Below, one piece after another: positions 47,449 through 56,285 of a DNA stretch of 64,000 nt. Origin of the DNA: Agrobacterium tumefaciens. Its GTDB lineage: Bacteria > Pseudomonadota > Alphaproteobacteria > Rhizobiales > Rhizobiaceae. The notes beneath the pieces were generated by a model. The model was not told the origin of the DNA. It was given only the letters and a program-made list of their open reading frames with translations, and made no database searches. The translations under genes were made by a program, and so were the position numbers. How positions within the stretch are numbered: position 1 is the first letter of the stretch; each line of letters opens with the position of its first letter. The DNA lies in assembly GCF_005221325.1 (NCBI RefSeq), contig NZ_CP039888.1, forward strand, positions 868,001 through 932,000, given 5' to 3'.

Positions 47449-48045
47449 TCAGGCGGCAGCCTTCATTTCCGCATAGGCGTCGAAACGCTTGCCAAAGGTT
47501 TCTGGCCACGCTGCCAGCGCATCGCGTCCCTCGGCCCATTCACCGGCAAAACGCAGGTCGAGATAGCCGATCATCGCCGCAAGGGCGAAATGGCCGCCAT
47601 GCAGCTTCTTGCCTGTCTTCGGCAGGTTGGCGTTGAGGTGATCGAGCCCGCGAACCACCTTGCTCCATTGCTTGTCGATCCACGGCTGGTGGATTTTATC
47701 TTCCGGGCGGAAACGCCGCTCGTAAACGATGGCGAGCAGGCAATCCATGATGCCGTCGCACAGCGCTTCCAGAATTTCGGCTTCGGTACGCTTGCCGTTC
47801 CCCTTGGGGTAAAGCTTGCCGCCCGAAAGGCGGTCGAGATAATGCATGATCGCCACGCTGTCATAGACCGAGCCGCCTTCATCCAGCAGCAGAACCGGGA
47901 TTTTGCCGAGCGGATTGTTGTCCATCAGCGTGGCCGGTTCGGCATTGGTGTCGACGCGCACGGAGGTGACATCAATGTCGAGATGGCGGGCGGCCATGCG
48001 CACCTTGGCGGAGTAGGGGGAGGCGGGCGAATAAAGCAGTTCCAT
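47449..48045 (-). CDS. glutathione S-transferase family protein
   Basis: 198 residues. MELLYSPASPYSAKVRMAARHL replaces the cysteine of glutaredoxin-like sites with serine; NPLGKIPVLLLDEGGSVYDSVAIMHYLD is the glutathione site. Helical C-terminal domain. Close to the YibF-like GSTs in pattern. Substrate unknown. Confidence 0.88.
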   Translation of the reverse strand: MELLYSPASPYSAKVRMAARHLDIDVTSVRVDTNAEPATLMDNNPLGKIPVLLLDEGGSVYDSVAIMHYLDRLSGGKLYPKGNGKRTEAEILEALCDGIMDCLLAIVYERRFRPEDKIHQPWIDKQWSKVVRGLDHLNANLPKTGKKLHGGHFALAAMIGYLDLRFAGEWAEGRDALAAWPETFGKRFDAYAEMKAAA

Positions 48046-48076
48046 GGTCGGGTCCTATGGGGTTGATATGGCGTAA

Positions 48077-48835
48077 TCAGCGTATGGGTATGATCTCGGT
48101 GGCGCTGGCGCGGCAGCCCTTGCGGTCCAGTTCAGGGCAATCGCGAAAGGTCATGTCCTTGTTGAGGCAGATGCGCACTTCCTCAAGTCGCCTGCCGTCG
48201 CAACTGATCGAGACGCCGCGTTTCGACAAGCCCGGATTGGCATCGCTGAAGGCGGTTTCGATGGCATCGGCGGAGAGCGTATTGGCCTGCGCGCCGGAGG
48301 AAATTTTCTCCGGCAACGTGATGGCCTGGAACGCCGCCCGTGTCGCCGCAAAATAATCCTTCTGCGACAGGCCGGAGCAGGCGCCGTGTTTGCGCCACTG
48401 GTGGCCGATCAGGCCCATGGACGGCATGATGTCGAACATGCTGCGGCCGATCGCGTCGGGAACCCGTTCCGGTTCGCTGCTTCGGCAGAATTCAGGATAG
48501 CCGTTCTCGTTCTGCGGCCACAGCCCGTGCACCACGAAACCGTAACGCCTGTCACTGCCGCATTGCTGGCGGTTGCCGGAACCTTCGGAACTGGCGCAGA
48601 ATGCCGGCGACCAGGACAGGGAAAGCACGTAGAAATCGAAACCCGCACCGCGAGGGGGGTGGGCATTGTCCGCATTCTGCCGGGCCGTATTCTGTTGGGG
48701 GCGTGCAGCGGTTTGCTGCTGAGCCGGGGTCTGCCGGTCGGTTTCCGGTCCTTTCGAAGCGGGTTTTTCCTGCGCAAACCACAGTGCCGCAAGCGACAGA
48801 AGACCCAAGGCGATGAAACCTGCATATCGTTTCAT
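48077..48835 (-). CDS. secreted ribonuclease T2
   Basis: About 252 residues from MKRYAGFIALGLLSLAALW, an export signal or single anchor, then a Gln/Pro/Ala linker (~22-60). Both T2 active-site segments are present: FVVHGLWPQ (H103) and HQWRKHGAC (H145, H150); Gln146 stands where many family members have Glu. Six or more Cys suggest disulfides. It would degrade RNA in the periplasm. Starts at 48844 and 48865 (GTG) are possible. Confidence 0.88.
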   Translation of the reverse strand: MKRYAGFIALGLLSLAALWFAQEKPASKGPETDRQTPAQQQTAARPQQNTARQNADNAHPPRGAGFDFYVLSLSWSPAFCASSEGSGNRQQCGSDRRYGFVVHGLWPQNENGYPEFCRSSEPERVPDAIGRSMFDIMPSMGLIGHQWRKHGACSGLSQKDYFAATRAAFQAITLPEKISSGAQANTLSADAIETAFSDANPGLSKRGVSISCDGRRLEEVRICLNKDMTFRDCPELDRKGCRASATEIIPIR

Positions 48836-49033
48836 TCGGTGCATGTTCCCCGGAGACTGGACCACCTCTTATCGCCGTCGGGCGATGATCCGGTCTTACA
48901 TAAATTTGTGAACGAGGCAAACGGGCAAAAAGGTTGAAAGCTTCGCCGCATAACGAATAAAGTCGGGCGAATCTTCCGCGAAAGACGGAAACAGGGCTGC
49001 GGCGATGTTGGGGGAAATAGGCGGCATGACCGC

Positions 49034-49981
49034 ATGAAATTCAAAAAATACATCTGGCCCGTCGTTGGTTTCGCGACGATCGGTTTTTCCGCCTGGTTGC
49101 TCTTTCACGAATTGCGTGGCCTGTCGCTTGATGATCTCTGGGACAGCCTGAAAGCCATTCGCGTGCGGGACTGGCTGTGTTCCGGCCTTGCAACCCTGCT
49201 GGCCTATGCCGCGCTTGCCGATTACGACCGCATCGCGCTGCAACACCTTGGCCGCAAGGTGAACTGGTTCTTCATCACGCTCACCTCTTTCACCACCTAT
49301 GCGCTGTCCCACAATGTCGGGGCATCCGTATTCTCGGGGGCGGTGGTGCGATACCGGGCTTATACCTCCAAGGGGCTGAGCGTTGCGGAAGTGGGCGTCC
49401 TCGTCGGCCTCTGCTCCTTCACCTTCCTCATCGGCACGATCATGCTGATCGGTCTGGTGCTGTTATACGAGCCTGACATCACCGAACGGTTCACCGGCAT
49501 CCTGCCCGTCGAAGCCTCGACCACGACGGGCATTGTGCTGCTTCTCTTCGTCAGCCTTTATGTCCTCGGCAGCCTGCTCAGACTGAAGCCGCTGAAAATC
49601 GGCTCCTTCGTGCTGCCATACCCCGCGCCGAAGCTGGTGGCGCAACAGCTGGTCATTGGCCCGATCGAGCTGATCGGCGCGGCCGGTATCATCTATTTTG
49701 CGCTGCCGGAGGCCGGGAATCCCGGTTACATGGTCATTCTCGGCATATTTCTGGTGTCTTTTTCGGCCGCGCTCATCTCGCATGCGCCGGGCGGGCTCGG
49801 CGTGCTGGAACTGGTCTTCGTCACCGGCCTGCCGGATATGAACCCTGCGGATGTCATCGCCGCACTTCTGGTGTTCCGCCTGTTCTACCTCATCATTCCC
49901 TTTATCATGGCGCTGTTCGTGATCCTGTTCTTTGAACGATCACAGCTTGCGCAGGCGCAGAAGCGGGAAGGGTTGCGGTAG
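49034..49981 (+). CDS. YbhN/UPF0104-type membrane protein (MprF flippase-like domain)
   Basis: 315 residues, about eight membrane helices. It matches the lysylphosphatidylglycerol-synthase transmembrane region: LSHNVGASVFSGAVVRYRAY and SHAPGGLGVLELVF are the diagnostic motifs. The aminoacyl-transferase domain of MprF is absent. A lipid-flipping role is inferred from MprF. Monocistronic, convergent with rlmJ. Confidence 0.85.
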   Translation: MKFKKYIWPVVGFATIGFSAWLLFHELRGLSLDDLWDSLKAIRVRDWLCSGLATLLAYAALADYDRIALQHLGRKVNWFFITLTSFTTYALSHNVGASVFSGAVVRYRAYTSKGLSVAEVGVLVGLCSFTFLIGTIMLIGLVLLYEPDITERFTGILPVEASTTTGIVLLLFVSLYVLGSLLRLKPLKIGSFVLPYPAPKLVAQQLVIGPIELIGAAGIIYFALPEAGNPGYMVILGIFLVSFSAALISHAPGGLGVLELVFVTGLPDMNPADVIAALLVFRLFYLIIPFIMALFVILFFERSQLAQAQKREGLR

Positions 49982-49985
49982 AACC

Positions 49986-50849
49986 TCAATCCTCTTCCGG
50001 CTTCTCCTCGCCGCGCAGCCAGAAGGCGCGGTGCGATGCGTACCGATCCTGCGCCATCACCGTTTTTAGGAATGGCAGCAGCGTGTGCAGCTCGTCCTTC
50101 AGCGTATAGGGCGGGTTGACGATGATGAGGCCGGAACCGCTCAGGCCATCCAGCCGGTCGCTTCGGACGGAAAGCTCCGCGCACAGCATCTTCGGAATCT
50201 CGAAGGATTGCAGCCGCTCGTGGAAATCCTTGATCGGCGCGCCTTTCTTCAACGGATACCACAGGCAATAGGTGCCGGTGGAAAAACGCCGGTAAGCCTT
50301 GTTCAGGCCATCGGCCAGCCGCTGATATTCGTTTTCCAGTTCGAAGGGCGGATCGACGAGGACGAGGCCGCGCTTTTCCTTGGGCGGCAGATGCGCACCG
50401 AGCGACAGCCAGCCATCCAGTTCGGTGACGCGAACCTGATAATCGCCCTCGAAGAGCCGTGCCAGCGCGCGGCTATCATCCGGATGCAGTTCCATGGCCG
50501 AAAGCCGGTCCTGCGGGCGAAACAGCATACGGGCGAGTTTCGGCGAACCGGGATAGAATTGTATGCCGCCTTCCGGATTGAGCTCCTTCACGGCGGCAAG
50601 ATAGGGCTCCAGCAATTCGGCGATGGGCGCGGGCAGATCGCCCTCCATCAGCTTGCCGATGCCGGTCTGCCATTCGCCAGTCTTTTGCGCCTCTTCCGAG
50701 GTGAGGTCGTAAAGCCCGATGCCGGCATGGGTGTCCAGCACCCGAAACGCCTTGTCCTTGTTCTGGAGATAACGCACGAGGCGGGTGAGAACGGCATGTT
50801 TGAGGACATCCGCGAAATTGCCGGCGTGATAGATGTGGCGGTAGTTCAT
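49986..50849 (-). CDS. rlmJ: 23S rRNA (adenine2030-N6)-methyltransferase RlmJ
   Basis: 287 residues, MNYRHIYHAGNFADVLKHAVLTR with the RlmJ start motif, FRVLDTHAGIGLYDL SAM site, and the catalytic DPPFE. The final ~10 residues are acidic. Confidence 0.93.
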   Translation of the reverse strand: MNYRHIYHAGNFADVLKHAVLTRLVRYLQNKDKAFRVLDTHAGIGLYDLTSEEAQKTGEWQTGIGKLMEGDLPAPIAELLEPYLAAVKELNPEGGIQFYPGSPKLARMLFRPQDRLSAMELHPDDSRALARLFEGDYQVRVTELDGWLSLGAHLPPKEKRGLVLVDPPFELENEYQRLADGLNKAYRRFSTGTYCLWYPLKKGAPIKDFHERLQSFEIPKMLCAELSVRSDRLDGLSGSGLIIVNPPYTLKDELHTLLPFLKTVMAQDRYASHRAFWLRGEEKPEED

Positions 50850-50956
50850 GGATATGTCTCGCTTGCCGTTTACCGGGATGAATGGTCAGGATGAATATTC
50901 TTGATGGACGTCACTTCGGCCTTTTTGCCGCATCATTGATGCAATATACAAAAGAC

Positions 50957-53116
50957 ATGAACGTTGCGACCCCGATTTCCGCTGAAAAAGCCGCCTCCAG
51001 GGCCGAAGTCCGTATTGGCCATACGGTCTGTCCGCATGACTGTCCGAGCGCCTGCGCGCTGGAGGTCGATATCAATGCCGATGGCCGCATCGGCCGCGTG
51101 CGCGGAGCCAATGCCAATACATATACCGCCGGCGTCATCTGCGCCAAGGTGGCGCGGTATTCCGAGCGCATCTACCATCCCGGCCGTTTGCTGACGCCGA
51201 AGCGCCGCAAGGGCGCAAAAGGGGCAGGCGACTGGCAGGAGATTTCCTGGGAAGCGGCGCTGGACGAGGTGGCCGACGCTTTCGTCAAGGCCGAAGCCCG
51301 CCACGGCGCCGAGGCCATCTGGCCTTATTTTTACGCCGGCACCATGGGGCAGGTGCAGCGCGATTCCATCGAGCGGCTGCGCCACGCCAGGAAATATTCG
51401 GGCTTCTTCGGTTCGATCTGCACCAACATGGCCTGGACGGGTTATGTGATGGGCACCGGTGCGCTCCGTGGTCCAGATCCGCGCGAGATCGGCAAGGCCG
51501 ATGTCGTCGTCATCTGGGGTACAAATGCGGTCGCCACGCAGGTCAACGTCATGACCCATGCGGTGAAAGCCCGCAAGGAGCGCGGCGCGAAGATCGTCGT
51601 TGTCGATATCTACGACAATCCGACCATGAAACAGGCGGATATGCGCCTCGTCGTCCGTCCCGGCACGGATGCCGCACTGGCCTGCGCCATCATGCACATT
51701 GCCTTCCGCGACGGTTATGCCGACCGCGATTACATGGCTCGCTTCGCCGACGATCCGGCGGGGCTCGAAGCACATCTGAAGTCGAAGACGCCGCAATGGG
51801 CATCCGAAATCACCGGTCTTTCCGTGGAGGAGATCGAGGCTTTCGCGCGGCTTGTCGGCACCACGAAAAAGACGTTCTTCCGGCTGGGTTACGGTTTTGC
51901 CCGCCAGCGCAATGGCGCGGTCGCCATGCATGCGGCGCTTTCGATCGCCACTGTGCTCGGGTCCTGGCAATATGAGGGCGGCGGCGCGTTCCACAATAAT
52001 GGCGATATCTTCCGGCTCAACAAGGCGGAACTGATGGGCAGTTCCTACGCCGACCCTGATGTGCGCCAGCTCGACCAGTCGCAGATCGGCCGCGTGCTGA
52101 CGGGGGACGCGGAAGCGCTGCGTCATGGCGGTCCGGTGACGGCGCTGCTCATCCAGAACACCAATCCCGTCAATGTCGCGCCCGAACAGCGGCTGGTGAA
52201 ACAGGGTTTCCTGCGCGACGATCTCTTCGTAGCGGTGCATGAGCAGTTCATGACGGAGACGGCTGACGTGGCCGATATCGTGCTGCCGGCCACCATGTTT
52301 CTCGAACATGACGATATCTATCGCGCCGGCGGCCAGAACCACATTCTGCTCGGGCCCAAGCTGGTCGAGCCGCCGGAAACGGTGCGCACCAACCTCTTCG
52401 TCATCGAGGAACTGGCAAAACGCCTCGGTATCGACCATATGCCGGGCTTCGGCCTTTCGGCCCGCGATCACGTCGATCGCATGTTGAAAACCAGTGGCTG
52501 GGGCGATTTCGACACGCTGGCGGAAGAAAAGTGGATCGACGCGCAGCCGCCGTTTGAAGTGGCGCATTATCTCGAGGGCTTTGGTTATGGCGACGGAAAG
52601 TTCCGCTTCAGCCCGGAATGGGCAACCGGACCGTCTCCGAACAAGCCGCCGAAGAACATCGGCGTCATGGGGCCTGTCTCCGAGTTTCCGAAATTCCCCG
52701 ATCAGGTCGATGTCATCGAGGTCGCGGATGCGGACCATCCCTTCCGGCTGGCGACCTCACCGGCGCGCAACTTCCTGAATTCCACCTTCGCGGAAACCAA
52801 AACCTCCGTACAGAAGGAAGGCCGTCCGGAATTGATGGTCTGTCCCGAAGATGCTGCCCGCAACGATATTGCGGATGGCGATATCGTCCGCATCGGCAAC
52901 GCACGCGGCGAAGTGCGCCTCCATGCGAAGATCGTGGAGGGCGCAAGGCCGGGCGTGCTGATTGCCGAGGGCCTGTGGCCGAACAAGGCGCATCTGGACG
53001 GTGAGGGCATCAATGTTCTGACCGGTGCCGATGCCGTCGCCCCTTATGGCGGCGCGGCGTTTCACGACAATAAGGTGTGGCTGCGCCGCGACGACGAGGC
53101 TTGCGAGGCCGGCTAG
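50957..53116 (+). CDS. molybdopterin oxidoreductase with [4Fe-4S] site, substrate unknown
   Basis: 719 residues from MNVATPISAE. The N-terminal cluster motif is C25-x3-C29-x3-C33 ... C62 (CPHDCPSAC, GVICAK). C155 in SICTNMAW is the best candidate Mo ligand. The MGD-binding domains follow (VVIWGTNAVATQ; LLIQNTNPVNVAPEQ; ADIVLPATMFLEHDD), with the C-terminal MopB-CT domain (VRIGNARGEVRLHAKI). No signal peptide and no electron-transfer subunits nearby, so it is a cytoplasmic single-subunit enzyme. An upstream in-frame ATG at 50882 adds residues unlike the family. Confidence 0.85.
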   Translation: MNVATPISAEKAASRAEVRIGHTVCPHDCPSACALEVDINADGRIGRVRGANANTYTAGVICAKVARYSERIYHPGRLLTPKRRKGAKGAGDWQEISWEAALDEVADAFVKAEARHGAEAIWPYFYAGTMGQVQRDSIERLRHARKYSGFFGSICTNMAWTGYVMGTGALRGPDPREIGKADVVVIWGTNAVATQVNVMTHAVKARKERGAKIVVVDIYDNPTMKQADMRLVVRPGTDAALACAIMHIAFRDGYADRDYMARFADDPAGLEAHLKSKTPQWASEITGLSVEEIEAFARLVGTTKKTFFRLGYGFARQRNGAVAMHAALSIATVLGSWQYEGGGAFHNNGDIFRLNKAELMGSSYADPDVRQLDQSQIGRVLTGDAEALRHGGPVTALLIQNTNPVNVAPEQRLVKQGFLRDDLFVAVHEQFMTETADVADIVLPATMFLEHDDIYRAGGQNHILLGPKLVEPPETVRTNLFVIEELAKRLGIDHMPGFGLSARDHVDRMLKTSGWGDFDTLAEEKWIDAQPPFEVAHYLEGFGYGDGKFRFSPEWATGPSPNKPPKNIGVMGPVSEFPKFPDQVDVIEVADADHPFRLATSPARNFLNSTFAETKTSVQKEGRPELMVCPEDAARNDIADGDIVRIGNARGEVRLHAKIVEGARPGVLIAEGLWPNKAHLDGEGINVLTGADAVAPYGGAAFHDNKVWLRRDDEACEAG

Positions 53117-53180
53117 GCTTGATATTGCACCGCAACACAGGCAGTCTGAAACAATCCCACGACAGGCAAGGACATATCCG

Positions 53181-53807
53181 TTGACACAGACGCAGGCGAA
53201 AAATCTTCCGACCGACTTGGACACCGGCAGAATCCGGCTGGTGGAAAAAGAAACGGTGTGGAAGGGCTTCGTGCACATGCAGAAGCTCATTTTCGACCAG
53301 CGTATGCCTGACGGTAGGACGATGCGCATCGTGCGGGAAGTGCATGACCACGGCAGCGCCGCCGCCATTCTTCTTTATGACGTGAAACGCGACAGCGTGG
53401 TGATGGTGCGCCAGTTTCGCCCCGCCGCTTTCGTGAACGATGACCCGAGCTTCATGATCGAGGTACCGGCGGGGCTTCTCGATGACGACGATGCCGCCGA
53501 TGCCATTCGCCGCGAGGCGATGGAAGAGTCCGGTTATGCGGTCGAAAAAGTCGAGTATCTCTTCGATATGTATGCGAGCCCCGGCACGCTGACGGAAAAG
53601 GTGAGCCTCTTCGTCGCGCGCATCGACCTCGACGTGCAAGCCGGCAACGGCGGCGGGCTGGAGGACGAAGGCGAGGATCTGGAGGTTCTGACCTATGGCC
53701 TCGACGAGGCCTTCGCGATGATCGCATCAGGTGAAATCACCGATTCCAAGACGATCATCCTGCTGCAATGGGCGATGTTGAATCGCGCGGTTTTGAGCAA
53801 GCCTTAA
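53181..53807 (+). CDS. nudK: NUDIX hydrolase, GDP-mannose pyrophosphatase NudK-like
   Basis: 208 residues from TTG at 53181 (AAGGA upstream). AGLLDDDDAADAIRREAMEE then SGY is the Nudix box; spacing is as in E. coli NudK, and the first box Glu is Asp here. YASPGTLTEKVSLFVA and GGGLEDEGEDLEVL also resemble NudK. It would split GDP-mannose or a related sugar nucleotide. It begins 64 bp after the molybdoenzyme; its TAA overlaps the opposing toxin stop within TTAA. Confidence 0.82.
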   Translation: MTQTQAKNLPTDLDTGRIRLVEKETVWKGFVHMQKLIFDQRMPDGRTMRIVREVHDHGSAAAILLYDVKRDSVVMVRQFRPAAFVNDDPSFMIEVPAGLLDDDDAADAIRREAMEESGYAVEKVEYLFDMYASPGTLTEKVSLFVARIDLDVQAGNGGGLEDEGEDLEVLTYGLDEAFAMIASGEITDSKTIILLQWAMLNRAVLSKP

Positions 53808-54202
53808 ACGAAGGCCATGCTCTCCATCTTGGCCGCTGCTGCGAGCTTCCTGTCATGCGTTGCGAGAGGCGCGTTGTGCGCGATTGCAAGCGATAGATAA
53901 GCGGCATCGTAGGCGGAGAGAGCGTGTTTTTGTGCCAGGCGAATGATTGAAACATGATCCGTGCTGGGGGAGAGCGTGAGCGGCAGACTGGAAAAACGCA
54001 TCAGTATAGCAAAGATGTCATCTGCAGAAATGCGCTTCCGGCGTTCGGCTGACAGCAATATGTTGCGCAACTCGTGCAACAGAAGATCCGGTGCCAAAGC
54101 GTCCTGCGTTTTCAGCCGCGCCAGTGCTTCGTCGGCAACGGCACTATCCTCATCAGGCAGGAACCATGCCGCGACAACCGAGGCGTCCACAACAAAGGCC
54201 AT
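53804..54202 (-). CDS. VapC-type PIN-domain toxin (second system)
   Basis: 132 residues from MAFVVDASVVAAWFLPDE. PIN acidic residues: D7, E in LLLHELRNIL, and two D in SAYDAAYLSLA and ATHDRKL. The ATG shares its A with the antitoxin TAA (TAATG), fixing the start. Different sequence from the PIN toxin at 20.8 kb, so the two systems are probably not cross-reactive. Confidence 0.88.
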   Translation of the reverse strand: MAFVVDASVVAAWFLPDEDSAVADEALARLKTQDALAPDLLLHELRNILLSAERRKRISADDIFAILMRFSSLPLTLSPSTDHVSIIRLAQKHALSAYDAAYLSLAIAHNAPLATHDRKLAAAAKMESMAFV

Positions 54203-54441
54203 TATTTGCGGCCTTCCTCTTTCCACGTCCTGATTTCATCCGCCGTCACACTCTTTCGGCGCGACCGCTCGGTGCGAATTGCAGCGATGAGCTGCTCTCG
54301 AGATTTTAGGTCGTTTGCTTTGACGAGGCGTGCCACAGGCTCGTTTCCTCGGGCAATGATGATCTCTTCTCCCGCTTCTACCTTCACAAGAAGCTCCGAG
54401 AGATGTGTTTTCGCTTCACCGATCTTGATCGTAATCGTCAT
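54202..54441 (-). CDS. Phd/VapB-type antitoxin (second system)
   Basis: 79 residues, MTITIKIGEAKTHLSELLVKVEAGEEIIIARGNEPVARLV: the Phd/YefM-fold DNA-binding domain of VapBC pairs, followed by a basic, flexible tail. ATG at 54441. The ~100 bp to the omptin gene may hold the promoter. Confidence 0.86.
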   Translation of the reverse strand: MTITIKIGEAKTHLSELLVKVEAGEEIIIARGNEPVARLVKANDLKSREQLIAAIRTERSRRKSVTADEIRTWKEEGRK

Positions 54442-54543
54442 TGCAGCCCAACCCAATCCTGTTTGTAATAAATAGGCCCGTAGGCGAGGTTGGTCAAGTG
54501 ATTGGCCAAGTAGGTCGTGCCGCGACCAACACGGTGCGTGAAA

Positions 54544-55479
54544 TCAAAAACGGCCTTTCACCCCGGCTCCCACAAAAAGCGACTGCATGTCGCCACCGCC
54601 TGCGTTTTTATAAACGAAGCCGTTGGAGCCGCCGATGGGCACCGCAGTTTTATCTCCATGGCCGAAGCCGGTATATTCATAAGCGCCGTCGAGATAGATG
54701 GAAGCGTTTTCGGTCAGATTGTAAGCAACGCCACCTTTCAATCCGAACATGCCACCGATATCGAACTTGTCAGTGAATCGGGTATTTCGTAGCCAGTGGT
54801 CGTCCGTCGCTTTGGCATACACCATCGCACCGCCTTCAAGGCCGGCATTGAGCGACCAGTTACCGAACTTCCTGCCCCCGCTGAGATTCCCATAGACAAC
54901 GGGGATTTGTTGCCGATACGTGATTACTTTCAGATCGTCTTTCCATGCGCGCGGGCTGTCGCGAAAGGCCGCTGTGCTATAGGTTCCCGTACCCCCGTAT
55001 CCGGACCATTTCACATCCGTGTAGCGAAAACCGATGCCAGCGCTCATATATTGCAGCGAATCTTCCAGCAATGTCCGGTTAAATTCCAGGCTTCCGGAGA
55101 AATAATGATCGAGGCGCGTGTCGTCGTGTTGTGAACGATGGCTCCAGCCATCCTTCGAGGTATCCCTGTAGTAGGGACGCAACCAGTCATAGTCAGTCAA
55201 ATAGCCGTCACCTTCAAAACCAACGCGTCCTTCCGCCTTCACGCGCCAGTCGGGCGAGAGCTCCAAGCCGAGCGATCCGCGCAGGGCCATAGCATTCGTC
55301 GTTTTCCAGTCGAGTTGACTGTTTTTATGGCTTCCGTCGTAGAAAGTCTCTGTCGCCTTGATGTTAAGAACGCCCGCATCCAGCGAGGCGGTTATGCCGC
55401 CCGGTTCCGCCATTGCTGGCACGGTCGTGCTCATGGCCAAGGCGAGCGAAATCGGCAGTGAAAATCTCGAAAATGGCAT
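54544..55479 (-). CDS. omptin-family outer-membrane aspartyl-type protease
   Basis: 311 residues. Signal peptide ends AMA (24); the mature ~287 residues form a 10-strand barrel ending in Phe. D96-Y-D98 (LTDYDWLRP) and D226-D-H228 (KATDDHW) line up with OmpT Asp83/Asp85 and Asp210/His212, so all four catalytic residues are kept. SHRSQHDDTRLDHYF matches the OmpT ESRHPDTQLNYAN segment. AGGAG before ATG at 55479 fixes the start. Omptins cut peptides at the cell surface. It stands alone, more AT-rich flanks than its neighbours. Confidence 0.9.
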   Translation of the reverse strand: MPFSRFSLPISLALAMSTTVPAMAEPGGITASLDAGVLNIKATETFYDGSHKNSQLDWKTTNAMALRGSLGLELSPDWRVKAEGRVGFEGDGYLTDYDWLRPYYRDTSKDGWSHRSQHDDTRLDHYFSGSLEFNRTLLEDSLQYMSAGIGFRYTDVKWSGYGGTGTYSTAAFRDSPRAWKDDLKVITYRQQIPVVYGNLSGGRKFGNWSLNAGLEGGAMVYAKATDDHWLRNTRFTDKFDIGGMFGLKGGVAYNLTENASIYLDGAYEYTGFGHGDKTAVPIGGSNGFVYKNAGGGDMQSLFVGAGVKGRF

Positions 55480-55610
55480 AATCGCTCCTGAATGACCGGA
55501 GGGCCTGAAATGAAAGGCCGTTGACGCCATTAAAGATGATTATGGTAAATGATCGGTTTATTCAGAATAAATTACAATATTATTCGTTTTGTAATTTAGT
55601 AATAAAGAAA

Positions 55611-56285
55611 TTATGAGGCGGATATCAGGCTTCGGTGCTCGGATTTAATTTCGTCGGCAGCGAAGATAGTCTTTCCGCCTTCCATTAGCACCTTGTCTTC
55701 AGCAAGCAATTTAAGGGCCAGCGGGTAAAGCTGGTGCTCGACTGTCAGAATCCGTGACGCAAGGGTATCGGCCGTGTCGTCGGAAAGCACCGGCACCGCG
55801 CCCTGCGCGATGGTGGGGCCTTCATCCATGCCTTCGGTGACGAAATGCACGGTGCAGCCGGAAATCTTCATGCCGCTGTCGATGGCCCGCTGATGGGTGT
55901 GAAGACCGGGAAAGAGCGGCAGCAGGGAAGGGTGGATATTGATGATCCGGCCTTCATAGGGGGCAATGAAATCCCCCGATATCAGCCGCATGTAACCGGC
56001 CAGGCAGATGATATCAGGCGCGATCTCGCCAAGTGCGGCCAGTATGGCACCTTCATGTTCGGCCTTGCTGCCATAGGTTTTGCGTTCGAACACCAGAGTC
56101 GCAATGCCGAGGTCCCGGGCTTTTGCCAGCCCGCCCGCGGACGCCTTGTCCGAGATTACGCAGGCGATTTCGGCCGGAAAATCCTTCGCCTGACAGGCCT
56201 TGGCCAGCGACACCATGTTGGAGCCGCCGCCGGAGATGAAAACGACGACACGTTTGCGGCCGGACGAGAAGGCGGCGCTCATCAT
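55611..56285 (-). CDS. purN: phosphoribosylglycinamide formyltransferase
   Basis: Third step of purine synthesis, using 10-formyl-THF. 224 residues. [36 protein letters not shown] (catalytic His and preceding Asn) and the Asp in [11 protein letters not shown] are all present. Coupled to purM by an ATGA overlap. Confidence 0.96.
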   Translation of the reverse strand: MMSAAFSSGRKRVVVFISGGGSNMVSLAKACQAKDFPAEIACVISDKASAGGLAKARDLGIATLVFERKTYGSKAEHEGAILAALGEIAPDIICLAGYMRLISGDFIAPYEGRIINIHPSLLPLFPGLHTHQRAIDSGMKISGCTVHFVTEGMDEGPTIAQGAVPVLSDDTADTLASRILTVEHQLYPLALKLLAEDKVLMEGGKTIFAADEIKSEHRSLISAS

